NCBI GenBank assembly: GCA_946626785.1
Contig: CAMOUY010000054.1
Coordinates: forward strand, 1-15,080
Origin: UBA9732 sp003456855
GTDB lineage: Bacteria > Spirochaetota > Spirochaetia > Sphaerochaetales > Sphaerochaetaceae
Direction: 5' to 3'
DNA: 15,080 nt
Positions within the stretch are counted from its first letter, which is position 1, and the number at the start of each line of letters is the position of its first letter. Positions 6,954 to 13,926 of this stretch are shown piece by piece. A program made the position numbers and the translations under genes. A model generated the notes under the pieces. That model was not told where the DNA came from. It worked only from the letters and a program-made list of their open reading frames with translations, and made no database searches.

Positions 6954-7863
6954 GAGATTCAGTTCAATTGTCCTTGCCATGTCTGCCATCCTGCTGGTCC
7001 TTTCCGGCTGCTCCTACGAGCCGGCCTACATGGGTGAGTCCGCATACGAGAATGTGGTAATTATAGGAATAGATGGAGGTGGTGGACTCTTCAAAGATGG
7101 AGATGCCGTGATTGATGACTTCAAAGATTTCTTTGGCACATCTGACAGCTCCATCGGCTATGAATACTCCTGTGAGACCCCTTCGATCAGTGCCCAGAAC
7201 TGGGGCTCTTTCCTGCACGGGGTGACACCTGACAAGCTTGAGGTCAACAACATCAAGATAGGCGTCGAGCGCTTCACCAACAGAAAGTACCCAAGCGTCT
7301 TCCAGGTGATCAGAAATGCGGACCCTTCCTGCGAACTGGCATCCTTCTGCGGCTGGACGCCAATCAACTACGGCCTGATAGAGACCACGGCCAAGGTCCA
7401 CAAGGTGCCTGACCAGAGGTTCATCGCAAGCATATACAGCGACCAGGAGATCACAGACCTTGTCTGCGATTACCTTGACACCACCTTGCCGAAGCTTCTG
7501 TACGTGCACCTGAACGAGGTCGATGAAACGGGCCATTCCTATGGCTACGGAACAACCGAGCACATGGATGCGATCAAGACGGCCCAGGAGCAGGCCCTGG
7601 AGATCTTCTCCAAGTACGATACAGAAAAGACCCTGTTCATAGTGGTCTGCGACCATGGAGGGACACCTGACGGAGAGCACGGCGGTGACACTGAGGCTGA
7701 GATGAAGATCGTCTTCGCGATCCGTGGAAACACTGTCAATCCGGACGGAATGACGGGCAGCTTCTATCCAAGGGACCTTGCCCCGATCATCCTCCATGCA
7801 CTGAACATCACAATCCCTTCCACAATGGAAGGCGACCCTCATACAAGTCTTTTCAACGACTAA
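6937..7863 (+). CDS. Alkaline-phosphatase-superfamily lipoprotein (phosphodiesterase/sulfatase-like)
   Basis: This 308-residue protein has a lipoprotein signal, with L-S-G-C placing the lipidated cysteine at residue 25. The body shows the metal-site order of the alkaline phosphatase superfamily: V-V-I-I-G-I-D46-G-G, then T-P-S-I-S-A-Q-N-W (81-89) with the probable Ser nucleophile, then H-L-N-E-V-D196-E-T-G-H200, V-V-C-D239-H240-G and G-E-H248-G. Together these fit the two-metal site of type I phosphodiesterases and related hydrolases, which cleave phosphate or sulfate esters outside the cytoplasm. The exact substrate is not readable. AGGA sits 6 nt before the ATG, inside the preceding gene, so translation is probably coupled to the beta-barrel-like protein. 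A small envelope operon is the simplest reading, and the anchored enzyme would face the periplasm. Confidence 0.8.
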   Translation: MHTRSKRFSSIVLAMSAILLVLSGCSYEPAYMGESAYENVVIIGIDGGGGLFKDGDAVIDDFKDFFGTSDSSIGYEYSCETPSISAQNWGSFLHGVTPDKLEVNNIKIGVERFTNRKYPSVFQVIRNADPSCELASFCGWTPINYGLIETTAKVHKVPDQRFIASIYSDQEITDLVCDYLDTTLPKLLYVHLNEVDETGHSYGYGTTEHMDAIKTAQEQALEIFSKYDTEKTLFIVVCDHGGTPDGEHGGDTEAEMKIVFAIRGNTVNPDGMTGSFYPRDLAPIILHALNITIPSTMEGDPHTSLFND

Positions 7864-7873
7864 TTGAGTTGCG

Positions 7874-7916
7874 TGCTCCCCTTTGGCCATGCTAGGATTT
7901 GGGCAAGAGGGGAGCA
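7874..7916 (+). promoter_or_regulatory. Hairpin that contains the ribosome site of the small lipoprotein gene
   Basis: TGCTCCCCT (7874-7882) pairs perfectly with AGGGGAGCA (7908-7916), with a 25-nt loop. The right arm includes AGGGGAG, the Shine-Dalgarno that lies 7 nt before the ATG at 7922. There is no U-tract after it, so it is a poor terminator. It could lower translation or act as a switch; that is inference. A TAGGAT in the loop (7893-7898) could be a -10 box but lacks a good partner. Confidence 0.55.
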
Positions 7917-7921
7917 TTTAC

Positions 7922-8332
7922 ATGAAAAACAAGAAAGCATTTATTATTCTCATTGCACTTATGGCATGTCTGTTCATATTCGTTTCCTGCATCGTTGAGG
8001 TGGAGGAGGATATGGTTGAGTCCTCATATGCTGAACTGATGGAGGCTGTTCAGGAACTCAGGGGAGTGAGTCTCCCAAAGATTCCTGGAATCAAGGCTAA
8101 GATCACCGAAAACGATGGTTCGACATTGTCGTCCTACCTGACTGGAAATGTGACAACTGAGAACTACCAGCAGATACTGGATGCCTTTGTGAGCGTCCTT
8201 GGTAAGGAATATATCGAAGCTGACAATTCGATCACATGGTCAATTGACAACAAAACTACCCAGATCATCTTCTACAATGATGAAAACCCTGGCATGAACA
8301 TCAACTGCTTTTTAAATAACGATGAAAAGTAA
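7922..8332 (+). CDS. Small lipoprotein of unknown function
   Basis: The 136-residue product begins with M-K-N-K-K and a hydrophobic core ending in F-V-S-C (C23). That fits the relaxed lipobox of spirochaetes; an alternative Cys is C16 in L-M-A-C. After that comes an acidic segment (E-V-E-E-D) and about 100 soluble residues with no motif that I recognise. The start at 7922 is preferred over an in-frame ATG at 7883: AGGGGAG stands 7 nt upstream and the signal sequence begins here, while the 7883 start falls in the hairpin loop. The ribosome site is in the right arm of that hairpin. The last 11 bp overlap the lipase start, suggesting translational coupling. It may be a partner or anchor for the lipase, but only position suggests this. 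Confidence 0.7.
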   Translation: MKNKKAFIILIALMACLFIFVSCIVEVEEDMVESSYAELMEAVQELRGVSLPKIPGIKAKITENDGSTLSSYLTGNVTTENYQQILDAFVSVLGKEYIEADNSITWSIDNKTTQIIFYNDENPGMNINCFLNNDEK

Positions 8333-9395
8333 GCTCAAGTTCATCTTCGTCCACGGGCTGTCCGGTTGGGGAAGCTACGACAAGGCCTATGAGAGAATGC
8401 CCTACTGGGGCATGCGTGGAGGCGATGTCATGGCATTTCTGCGCAGCCACGGCTTTGACTGCTATGCAGCATCTGTGGCTCCAGCCGGAAGCGCCTGGGA
8501 CAGGGCCTGTGAGCTCTATGCCCAGTTGGCAGGCTGCAGGGTGGACTATGGCAAGGCCCACAGCGAGAGATTCCGCCATGACAGGTTCGGACGTGACTTC
8601 ACAGGCTGTCCTCTGATAGAGAAGTGGGACGGCTCAACACGAATTGTCCTGCTTGGACATTCCTTTGGCGGTGCCACCATAAGGCTGTTCTCTGAGCTTC
8701 TTGCAAATGGTGACAGGGAAGAGAGGGAAGCGTGTCCGGATGACATCTCACCTTTCTTTGTTGGTGGCATGTCTGGAAGGATCCACTCCATTGTGGCCAT
8801 TTCATCACCGATGAACGGCACCACGGCCTACGACATGTATGATGACCCTTCATTCAAGCCTGAGGACGTGAAGGTCCCATGGTGGACCAATCTGTTTGCA
8901 AAGCTGATGTCTGCAAAGCTCAAGTCGGAGGATGACGAGAAGGATCCCACTGACTCGGCAGGTTTTGACATGCACATAGACAACGCCATGGCAATGAACA
9001 ACCGAATTTCCACGCTTCTTGGAGTCTATTATTTCTCCATACCTTGTAGTTTCACTAGAAAATGTCCTGATGGACTACATAGACCAAAGAAAAGAATGGA
9101 GCAGTTGTTCAACAGGCAATCATATCGAATTGGTGCCTATAAGGGTAAGACCAAGGGCGGGGTGGTCATAGACGAGAGCTGGCGTGAGAACGACGGCCTT
9201 GTGAACACGATATCTGCTGTCGCTCCTTTTGGAGCCCCATCAAAGCCCTTGGACAGGGCCGACATAAGACTCGGCATATGGAATGTGTTCCCGAAGCTTG
9301 ACGGGGACCACATGTGGCCCCAGGGCGGTCTTATGAGGAAGCATGATACCCGTGGCTTCTATCTTGATCTGGTGTCTCTGATCACATCAATCTGA
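8322..9395 (+). CDS. Family I.5-type (Bacillus/Staphylococcus-like) lipase, no signal peptide
   Basis: A 357-residue alpha/beta hydrolase for acylglycerols or other lipid esters. It begins directly with the first beta strand and V-H-G-L-S-G-W-G (10-17), the oxyanion segment of this family. The catalytic triad is readable: S114 in G-H-S-F-G-G, D291 in E-N-D-G-L-V-N-T, and H330 in G-D-H-M-W. The zinc site of thermostable Geobacillus-type lipases also seems intact: D60 in A-W-D-R-A-C, H80 in K-A-H, H86 in R-H-D-R-F-G-R and D216 in G-F-D-M. Related enzymes are exported, but here no signal sequence exists and none is possible upstream, since the ATG lies inside the lipoprotein gene. So the product is cytoplasmic or uses another route. 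No strong ribosome site is seen, which fits re-initiation after the lipoprotein stop. Confidence 0.85.
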   Translation: MKSKLKFIFVHGLSGWGSYDKAYERMPYWGMRGGDVMAFLRSHGFDCYAASVAPAGSAWDRACELYAQLAGCRVDYGKAHSERFRHDRFGRDFTGCPLIEKWDGSTRIVLLGHSFGGATIRLFSELLANGDREEREACPDDISPFFVGGMSGRIHSIVAISSPMNGTTAYDMYDDPSFKPEDVKVPWWTNLFAKLMSAKLKSEDDEKDPTDSAGFDMHIDNAMAMNNRISTLLGVYYFSIPCSFTRKCPDGLHRPKKRMEQLFNRQSYRIGAYKGKTKGGVVIDESWRENDGLVNTISAVAPFGAPSKPLDRADIRLGIWNVFPKLDGDHMWPQGGLMRKHDTRGFYLDLVSLITSI

Positions 9396-9529
9396 GAGCG
9401 TGGAAGAACTTCTTCTTCATCGGTGTATCCTGATAGTACTGAAAAACAAGAAGAAAAAATCCTTCCAGTATTGATTTGTGTGTGATTCTATTGTTTTAGT
9501 AAACTGATGAAGCAAAGAGATTTAGGAGA

Positions 9530-9565
9530 TTTTTTAGAAAAATTTTGCAAAAAAGTAGAAATTTT
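9530..9565. promoter_or_regulatory. Phased A/T tracts upstream of the esterase promoter (possible curved DNA or UP element)
   Basis: Four A/T tracts (9530-9535, 9538-9546, 9549-9554, 9559-9565) have centres about 9.5, 9.5 and 10.5 bp apart, close to one helical turn. Such phasing is known to bend DNA and often lies upstream of strong promoters. The remainder of the 265-bp spacer (9396-9529) shows no gene and no convincing terminator for the lipase operon. Confidence 0.5.
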
Positions 9566-9576
9566 AATGTAATTAT

Positions 9577-9593
9577 TTTCTTTCTGAAAGAAA
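9577..9593. promoter_or_regulatory. Palindrome next to the -35 box, candidate operator
   Basis: TTTCTTTC-T-GAAAGAAA is a perfect inverted repeat with 8-bp arms and a 1-bp centre. It ends 4 bp before TTGACA at 9598. The position suits a dimeric regulator acting at the esterase promoter. The regulator is unknown. Confidence 0.5.
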
Positions 9594-9597
9594 TCGT

Positions 9598-9626
9598 TTG
9601 ACAATTGCGGTTTTGCATGCTTGCAT
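9598..9626 (+). promoter_or_regulatory. Candidate promoter of the secreted esterase gene
   Basis: TTGACA (9598-9603) is a perfect -35 box. At 17 bp follows TTGCAT (9621-9626), a weak -10 box (3/6). A TATATA at 9630-9635 is too far away (26 bp) for standard spacing. The phased tracts and palindrome just upstream make this the likely control point, with the -10 assignment uncertain. Confidence 0.5.
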
Positions 9627-9660
9627 TGATATATAGAGGCAAACAAAAAGGAGGATTCAA

Positions 9661-11538
9661 ATGAGAAGAATTGTTGTGTTTGTTCTTTTGGTTGCACTGG
9701 CTTGTTCCTGTGTCTTTGCTGAGGCCATCTCAGAGCAGGTCACAAAGAGCTATGATGACCAGTACATTGATCTTCAGGGCGATTGGAATTTCAAGGTCTA
9801 CAGAAAGTATGACCAGATGTACCAGTATCTTCCATATGGCATGTGTAATGTCCTTTGGGAGGATTTGGAGGCAGCAAAGGTTCCTTCAGCAGCCGTCTAC
9901 TCGACATGGGAGACAGTTTCCGGACCAGCAGCTGACTATTCCACAGGTGGACTGCTTCAGATGTACAGAGACACTCAGGCCGGTTACACCAGATTCGCAG
10001 GCGAGCTCCAGGATTATGAGCTCTTCCCGAACTGGTCAGAGGCTTGGTTCTGCAAGACCATCACAGTCCCAGAGGGATTCCTCGTCAATGATACAGTGAC
10101 ACTGATGCTCGGTGTCATCGATGACGTCGACATCGTCTACATCAACGGCCAGCCGGTCGCAGCAAGCGGCTTCAAGAAGGCTGATGGTTCAAAGGCAGCC
10201 ATGTCTGACGTCCCAGAGGTTGGTGGATTCAACATGAAGGGTGATTTCCAGTTCGAGAAGTCCTACTGGGAGGTCATAAGAGAGTATAAGATCGACTCCT
10301 CAGTTCTTCACGAGGGCGAGAACGAGCTCTGCATCAGAATCTACAACAACAATTCATTCGGCGGATTCTACGACAGGACAATGGCTCTGGTCTCCACAAG
10401 AGAGGCTGTCAGCTACCTCAAGGGTCTTCCAACCGATGCTCTGAACTCAACTGCAGCTTACGAGGCCTTTGTCGCAAAGCAGGTCGCAGCTCTCGAGTCA
10501 AAGGACATCGAGGCCTACAAGGCAACTCTGTTCGACAACTACAACGAGAACGAAGTCGACAAGCAGGAGAAGCTCCTCCAGGTTCTTGACTGGTTCGCAA
10601 AGTATGATTCAATCGACGTTGCAGATGCAAACGGCGGCTTCTACAGATACAACGACTGTGATGTCTACTATGCAAGCAGAACAATCACAGGCACAAAGGA
10701 CGGAGAGAGCGTTGTCCTCTTCAACAATGCCGAGTTCGTCGAGTATCTGACAAAGGATGGAGATGCAGTCAAGGAGAGAGGTAACTGGAGCCACTGCTAC
10801 ATCGTCTCCTACACCTCAACACTGACAGGCATGAACAACACCACACAGAAGTATGGTGTGTATCTTCCGCCTTCATACTACACAAGCCCAGAGAAGACCT
10901 ATCCTGTCGTCTATCTCCTCCATGGAATCAACAGCACCGGTGATTCATTCATCAACGTTGACCACATCGAGGCAAGGATGAACGAGTGGATCGAGGCCGG
11001 TGACATCGTTGAGATGATCGTCGTCATGCCTAACGCTGGAAAGAGCTCCGGTTACGCAGACACAGAGGGCGGACCAAACGACAGCAACGGACCATGGGCA
11101 AGCTTCATCTACAAGGACATCCTCAAAGAGGTCGAGCAGAACTACAGAGCAATCGCTGACAAGAGATTCAGAGGTATCAGCGGTATCTCAATGGGTGGTG
11201 GCGGAGTCTTCAAGGTCGGTCTCGCACATCCAGAGATCTACACATCATTCGCTTCTCACATGGGAGCTGTTCCAAACGTAGCTGACTACATGGGGACAAT
11301 CGATGCTGCAACACTCGCAACCCTTGATTTCTATCTTGATTGCGGATGGCAGGACCAGATGGTCAACCCACAGAACACTGTAACAGCTGCCGAGTATCTC
11401 CAGTCAATCGGTGCAGATGTCACTTGGGAGATGAGAGATGGTGGTCACAACAGCGCTTTCTACATGGTTGGAATGCCGAAGTCAATGAAGGTCCACAGCG
11501 ACCACTTCGTTGAGAATGGACTTCTCAGCCTGTATTGA
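9661..11538 (+). CDS. Secreted multidomain CE1-like esterase (feruloyl/acetyl-xylan esterase type)
   Basis: This 625-residue exported enzyme has a signal peptide ending near V-F-A (residue 20). Residues ~35-245 resemble the beta-sandwich of glycoside hydrolase family 2 N-termini (L-Q-G-D-W-N-F-K, W-F-C-K-T-I-T-V-P, V-D-I-V-Y-I-N-G, N-E-L-C-I-R-I-Y-N), probably sugar-binding. Residues ~262-385 look like an NTF2/SnoaL-type alpha+beta module, which is inference. Residues ~395-620 form an esterase D/CE1 alpha/beta hydrolase: Y-L-L-H-G (418-422), the nucleophile S510 in G-I-S-M-G-G, an acidic residue at D560 or D565, and H596 in G-G-H-N. It probably removes acyl groups from plant polysaccharide in the periplasm or outside. 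AAGGAGG is ideally spaced 6 nt from the ATG. Arg codons are only AGA/AGG and Thr mostly ACA, unlike its neighbours, which suggests high expression. Confidence 0.8.
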   Translation: MRRIVVFVLLVALACSCVFAEAISEQVTKSYDDQYIDLQGDWNFKVYRKYDQMYQYLPYGMCNVLWEDLEAAKVPSAAVYSTWETVSGPAADYSTGGLLQMYRDTQAGYTRFAGELQDYELFPNWSEAWFCKTITVPEGFLVNDTVTLMLGVIDDVDIVYINGQPVAASGFKKADGSKAAMSDVPEVGGFNMKGDFQFEKSYWEVIREYKIDSSVLHEGENELCIRIYNNNSFGGFYDRTMALVSTREAVSYLKGLPTDALNSTAAYEAFVAKQVAALESKDIEAYKATLFDNYNENEVDKQEKLLQVLDWFAKYDSIDVADANGGFYRYNDCDVYYASRTITGTKDGESVVLFNNAEFVEYLTKDGDAVKERGNWSHCYIVSYTSTLTGMNNTTQKYGVYLPPSYYTSPEKTYPVVYLLHGINSTGDSFINVDHIEARMNEWIEAGDIVEMIVVMPNAGKSSGYADTEGGPNDSNGPWASFIYKDILKEVEQNYRAIADKRFRGISGISMGGGGVFKVGLAHPEIYTSFASHMGAVPNVADYMGTIDAATLATLDFYLDCGWQDQMVNPQNTVTAAEYLQSIGADVTWEMRDGGHNSAFYMVGMPKSMKVHSDHFVENGLLSLY

Positions 11539-11564
11539 TTTGAACTCCAGTGATTTAATAGGTT

Positions 11565-11602
11565 GGGGTCGTCGCAGAAATGCGATGGCCCCTTTCCTTT
11601 TT
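11565..11602 (+). terminator. Intrinsic terminator after the esterase gene
   Basis: GGGGTCGTCGC (11565-11575) and GCGATGGCCCC (11582-11592) form an 11-bp stem with two G-U pairs and a 6-nt loop, followed by TTTCCTTTTT (11593-11602). It lies 27 bp past the esterase stop. Confidence 0.75.
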
Positions 11603-11696
11603 CTTGATGTCAAGATTGTCCAATGCCCAGGACAAGCTTGGCAAACTATACTTGCGTGCCATGCTCCAGTGCCTTAAACTGGCCCCGAGAGGGTTT

Positions 11697-13751
11697 ATGA
11701 ACAGAGAGACAGCCAGGGCAAAGGCCCACGAACTAGTATCAAAGATGACTGTGGCCGAGGCTGCAAGTCAGCTCATCTTCAATGCTCCAGCAATAGAGAG
11801 ACTTAGCATTCCTGCATACAATTGGTGGAATGAGACCCTCCATGGCGTTGCCAGGGCGGGCACGGCCACTGTGTTCCCGCAGGCCATAGGCATGGCTGCG
11901 ACCTTCGATGAGGACCTGGTGAGACAAGAGGCCGAGGTCTGTGCCACCGAAGGCAGGGCGAAGTACAATGCAGCCGTTGCCTCAGGCGACAGGGATATAT
12001 ATAAGGGACTGACTTTCTGGTCCCCGAACATCAACATTTTCAGGGATCCCAGATGGGGGCGTGGACACGAGACCCTTGGAGAGGACCCTGTTCTCACCTC
12101 CAGACTTGGGGTGCAGTTCGTCAAGGGACTTCAGGGTGATGGCCCTGTGATGAAGGCTGCAGCCTGCGCAAAGCACTTCGCCGTCCACAGCGGGCCTGAG
12201 AACCTGAGACACAGCTTCAATGCCGTTGTTTCCGAGAAGGACCTCAACGAGACCTATCTCCCTGCATTCAAGGCCCTGGTGGACGCTGGTGTGGAGTCTG
12301 TGATGGGCGCATACAACAGAACGGACGATGAACCATGCTGTGCAAGCAGGAAGCTCATGGGCATTCTCAGGGGCAAATGGGGCTTTGAAGGTCACTTCGT
12401 ATCCGACTGCTGGGCTGTAAGGGACTTCCATGAGCACCACAAGGTCACCACCTGCCCCGAGGAGAGCACCTCGCTTGCGCTTAACATGGGCTGTGACCTC
12501 AACTGCGGCTGCACCTATCAATATGTAATGAAGGCCTATGAGAAGGGCATGATCCCGGAGGAGAAAATCCGAGAGAGCGCGGAGAGGCTCTTCACCACAA
12601 GATACATGCTTGGAATCATGGACAGGAGCGAATATGACGACATCCCGATAACAGTGGTGGAGTCTCCTGAGCATCTGGCCGTTGCGGAGAGGGCTGCACG
12701 TGAATCCTGCGTGCTTCTCAAGAACAATGGCCTGCTTCCACTGGATTCATCGAAAATAGGCACTGTTTCGGTCATAGGACCCAATGCAGACAGCAGACTG
12801 GCCTTGGTCGGCAACTACCATGGAACATCATCGCGCCATGTGACGGTCCTGCAGGGCATACAGAGAGAGCTGGAGGGCAAGGCACGCGTCCTGTTCTCAG
12901 AGGGCTGCGACATATCAAGGGACAGGGTTGAGAACCTTGCCCAGGCCAATGACAGGATCTCGGAGGCCGTTGCAATGGCTAAGCCAAGCGATGCCGTGAT
13001 CCTGGTTGTAGGCCTGAACGAGAACCTCGAGGGTGAGGAAGGAGACGAGGGAAACAGCTACAAGAGCGGTGACAAGAACGACCTTCTGCTTCCTGAGAGC
13101 CAGAGGATTCTGATGGACAGGGTCATTGAGGTCGGAAAGCCTACAGTCATAGTCCTGCTGGCAGGTTCATCGATAGACCTTGGTTCAGCCAATGACAAGG
13201 CTGATGCCATCCTTCTGGGCTGGTATCCTGGCGTCATGGGCGGCAAGGCAATTGCTGACATCCTGTTCGGAAATGTCAGCCCTTCCGGAAAGCTCCCTGT
13301 CACCTTCTACCACCAGAGCGATCTGTCCCTGATGCCTGATTTCACTGACTACAGCATGAATGGCAGGACCTACAGGTTCTTCGAGGGCGAGCCACTCTAT
13401 CCGTTCGGCTATGGACTTACTTATTCAAAGGTCGAGGTGGAGTCGGCTTCAAGGGAAGGGATGACTATATCCGCCAGGGTCAGAAACACAGGTGACTTCG
13501 ACACTGAGGATGTCGTCCAGGTCTATGCAAAGAACTCTTCAGCAAGGCCTAGACTTGTCGGATTCAAGAGAGTCTCTCTTGAGAAGGGGCAGGCAAAAGA
13601 GGTCGAGATCCAGCTGAAGGAGAACGATCTTCTGGTCATCGATGACCATGGAGAGTCTGTCTCCGGAGGAAAGACCGAGTTCTTCGTGGGGACATGTCAG
13701 CCGGATAAGTTGTCATGTAAATTGACCGGAACAAATACTTTCTTTCTCTGA
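11697..13751 (+). CDS. Glycoside hydrolase family 3, beta-glucosidase/beta-xylosidase, cytoplasmic
   Basis: The 684-residue protein has the full GH3 plan. The N-terminal TIM barrel includes Y-N-W-W-N-E (41-46), R-D-P-R-W-G-R-G-H-E-T (116-126) with G-E-D-P, and K-H-F (159-161). The catalytic nucleophile is D237 in F-V-S-D-C-W-A. The C-terminal sandwich (about 335-540) carries a G-L-N-E-N-L-E-G-E stretch (439-447), where the acid/base Glu of the xylosidase-like branch is expected. A fibronectin-III-like domain (~575-665) closes the chain. It releases terminal sugars from oligosaccharides. No signal peptide is present, so it works on imported substrate. An upstream ATG at 11580 is rejected because it sits in the loop of the terminator; GAGAGGG stands just before the ATG at 11697, where family homology begins. 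TATACT at 11647-11652 could be its own -10 box. Confidence 0.9.
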   Translation: MNRETARAKAHELVSKMTVAEAASQLIFNAPAIERLSIPAYNWWNETLHGVARAGTATVFPQAIGMAATFDEDLVRQEAEVCATEGRAKYNAAVASGDRDIYKGLTFWSPNINIFRDPRWGRGHETLGEDPVLTSRLGVQFVKGLQGDGPVMKAAACAKHFAVHSGPENLRHSFNAVVSEKDLNETYLPAFKALVDAGVESVMGAYNRTDDEPCCASRKLMGILRGKWGFEGHFVSDCWAVRDFHEHHKVTTCPEESTSLALNMGCDLNCGCTYQYVMKAYEKGMIPEEKIRESAERLFTTRYMLGIMDRSEYDDIPITVVESPEHLAVAERAARESCVLLKNNGLLPLDSSKIGTVSVIGPNADSRLALVGNYHGTSSRHVTVLQGIQRELEGKARVLFSEGCDISRDRVENLAQANDRISEAVAMAKPSDAVILVVGLNENLEGEEGDEGNSYKSGDKNDLLLPESQRILMDRVIEVGKPTVIVLLAGSSIDLGSANDKADAILLGWYPGVMGGKAIADILFGNVSPSGKLPVTFYHQSDLSLMPDFTDYSMNGRTYRFFEGEPLYPFGYGLTYSKVEVESASREGMTISARVRNTGDFDTEDVVQVYAKNSSARPRLVGFKRVSLEKGQAKEVEIQLKENDLLVIDDHGESVSGGKTEFFVGTCQPDKLSCKLTGTNTFFL

Positions 13752-13753
13752 GA

Positions 13754-13771
13754 AAACTAAAATTTTAGTTT
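13754..13771. promoter_or_regulatory. Perfect 18-bp palindrome after the GH3 gene, candidate operator
   Basis: AAACTAAAATTTTAGTTT is fully self-complementary with no spacer. It begins 3 bp after the GH3 stop and ends 9 bp before TTGACA at 13781. As RNA it lacks a loop and is AU-only in the centre, so it is a poor terminator. A DNA-binding site is the better reading. Confidence 0.5.
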
Positions 13772-13829
13772 GTTCAAGACTTGACAATTTTGTTTTGTAA
13801 ATTTAATGAATATACACACTTAGTTTGTT
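13765..13829. repeat. Two copies of TTAGTTTGTT flanking a promoter-like box
   Basis: TTAGTTTGTT occurs at 13765-13774 and 13820-13829, a start-to-start distance of 55 bp, and it brackets TTGACA at 13781. The second copy also forms AGTTTGT (13822-13828) ... ACAAACT (13840-13846), an inverted repeat with an 11-nt spacer. A regulator bound at both copies could act by looping; this is inference. Confidence 0.4.
13781..13809 (+). promoter_or_regulatory. Promoter-like box upstream of the second terminator
   Basis: TTGACA (13781-13786) is a perfect -35. The -10 is either TAATGA at 17 bp (13804-13809) or TTTAAT at 15 bp (13802-13807). Transcription from here would meet the terminator at 13847-13879 after only about 65 nt, giving a short RNA or an attenuated leader of the regulator gene. 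Confidence 0.4.
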
Positions 13830-13846
13830 AAAAAAATGTACAAACT

Positions 13847-13879
13847 GGCCCGAAAAGCAATATTTCGGGTCTTTTTTTT
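13847..13879 (+). terminator. Strong intrinsic terminator between the GH3 and regulator genes
   Basis: GGCCCGAAA (13847-13855) pairs with TTTCGGGTC (13863-13871), including one G-U pair, around a 7-nt loop. Eight T residues follow (13872-13879). This probably ends GH3 transcripts and any RNA begun near 13815. Confidence 0.9.
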
Positions 13880-13926
13880 GACGAAATTATCGATGCTGTA
13901 AATGTGACTTTCTTTAGGTTTTTCGT

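Noticed and set aside
6964..7917. A 317-codon open frame on the minus strand opposite the phosphatase-like lipoprotein
   Set aside because: The plus-strand frame has a lipoprotein signal and ordered metal-site motifs. The reverse frame has no recognisable domain, and its length follows from codon bias of the true gene.
7883..7921. Earlier ATG at 7883 for the small lipoprotein
   Set aside because: It lies in the hairpin loop, lacks a ribosome site and would put 13 residues before a normal lipoprotein signal.
9396..9479. GAAGAA/TTCTTC (9403-9415) and TACTG...CAGTA pairs as a lipase-operon terminator
   Set aside because: The first has almost no loop. The second has five pairs, a long A-rich loop and no T-tract. 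Neither is convincing.
11982..12674. A 230-codon minus-strand frame inside the GH3 gene
   Set aside because: Mirror of a well-supported GH3 catalytic domain; no motif and no ribosome site of note.
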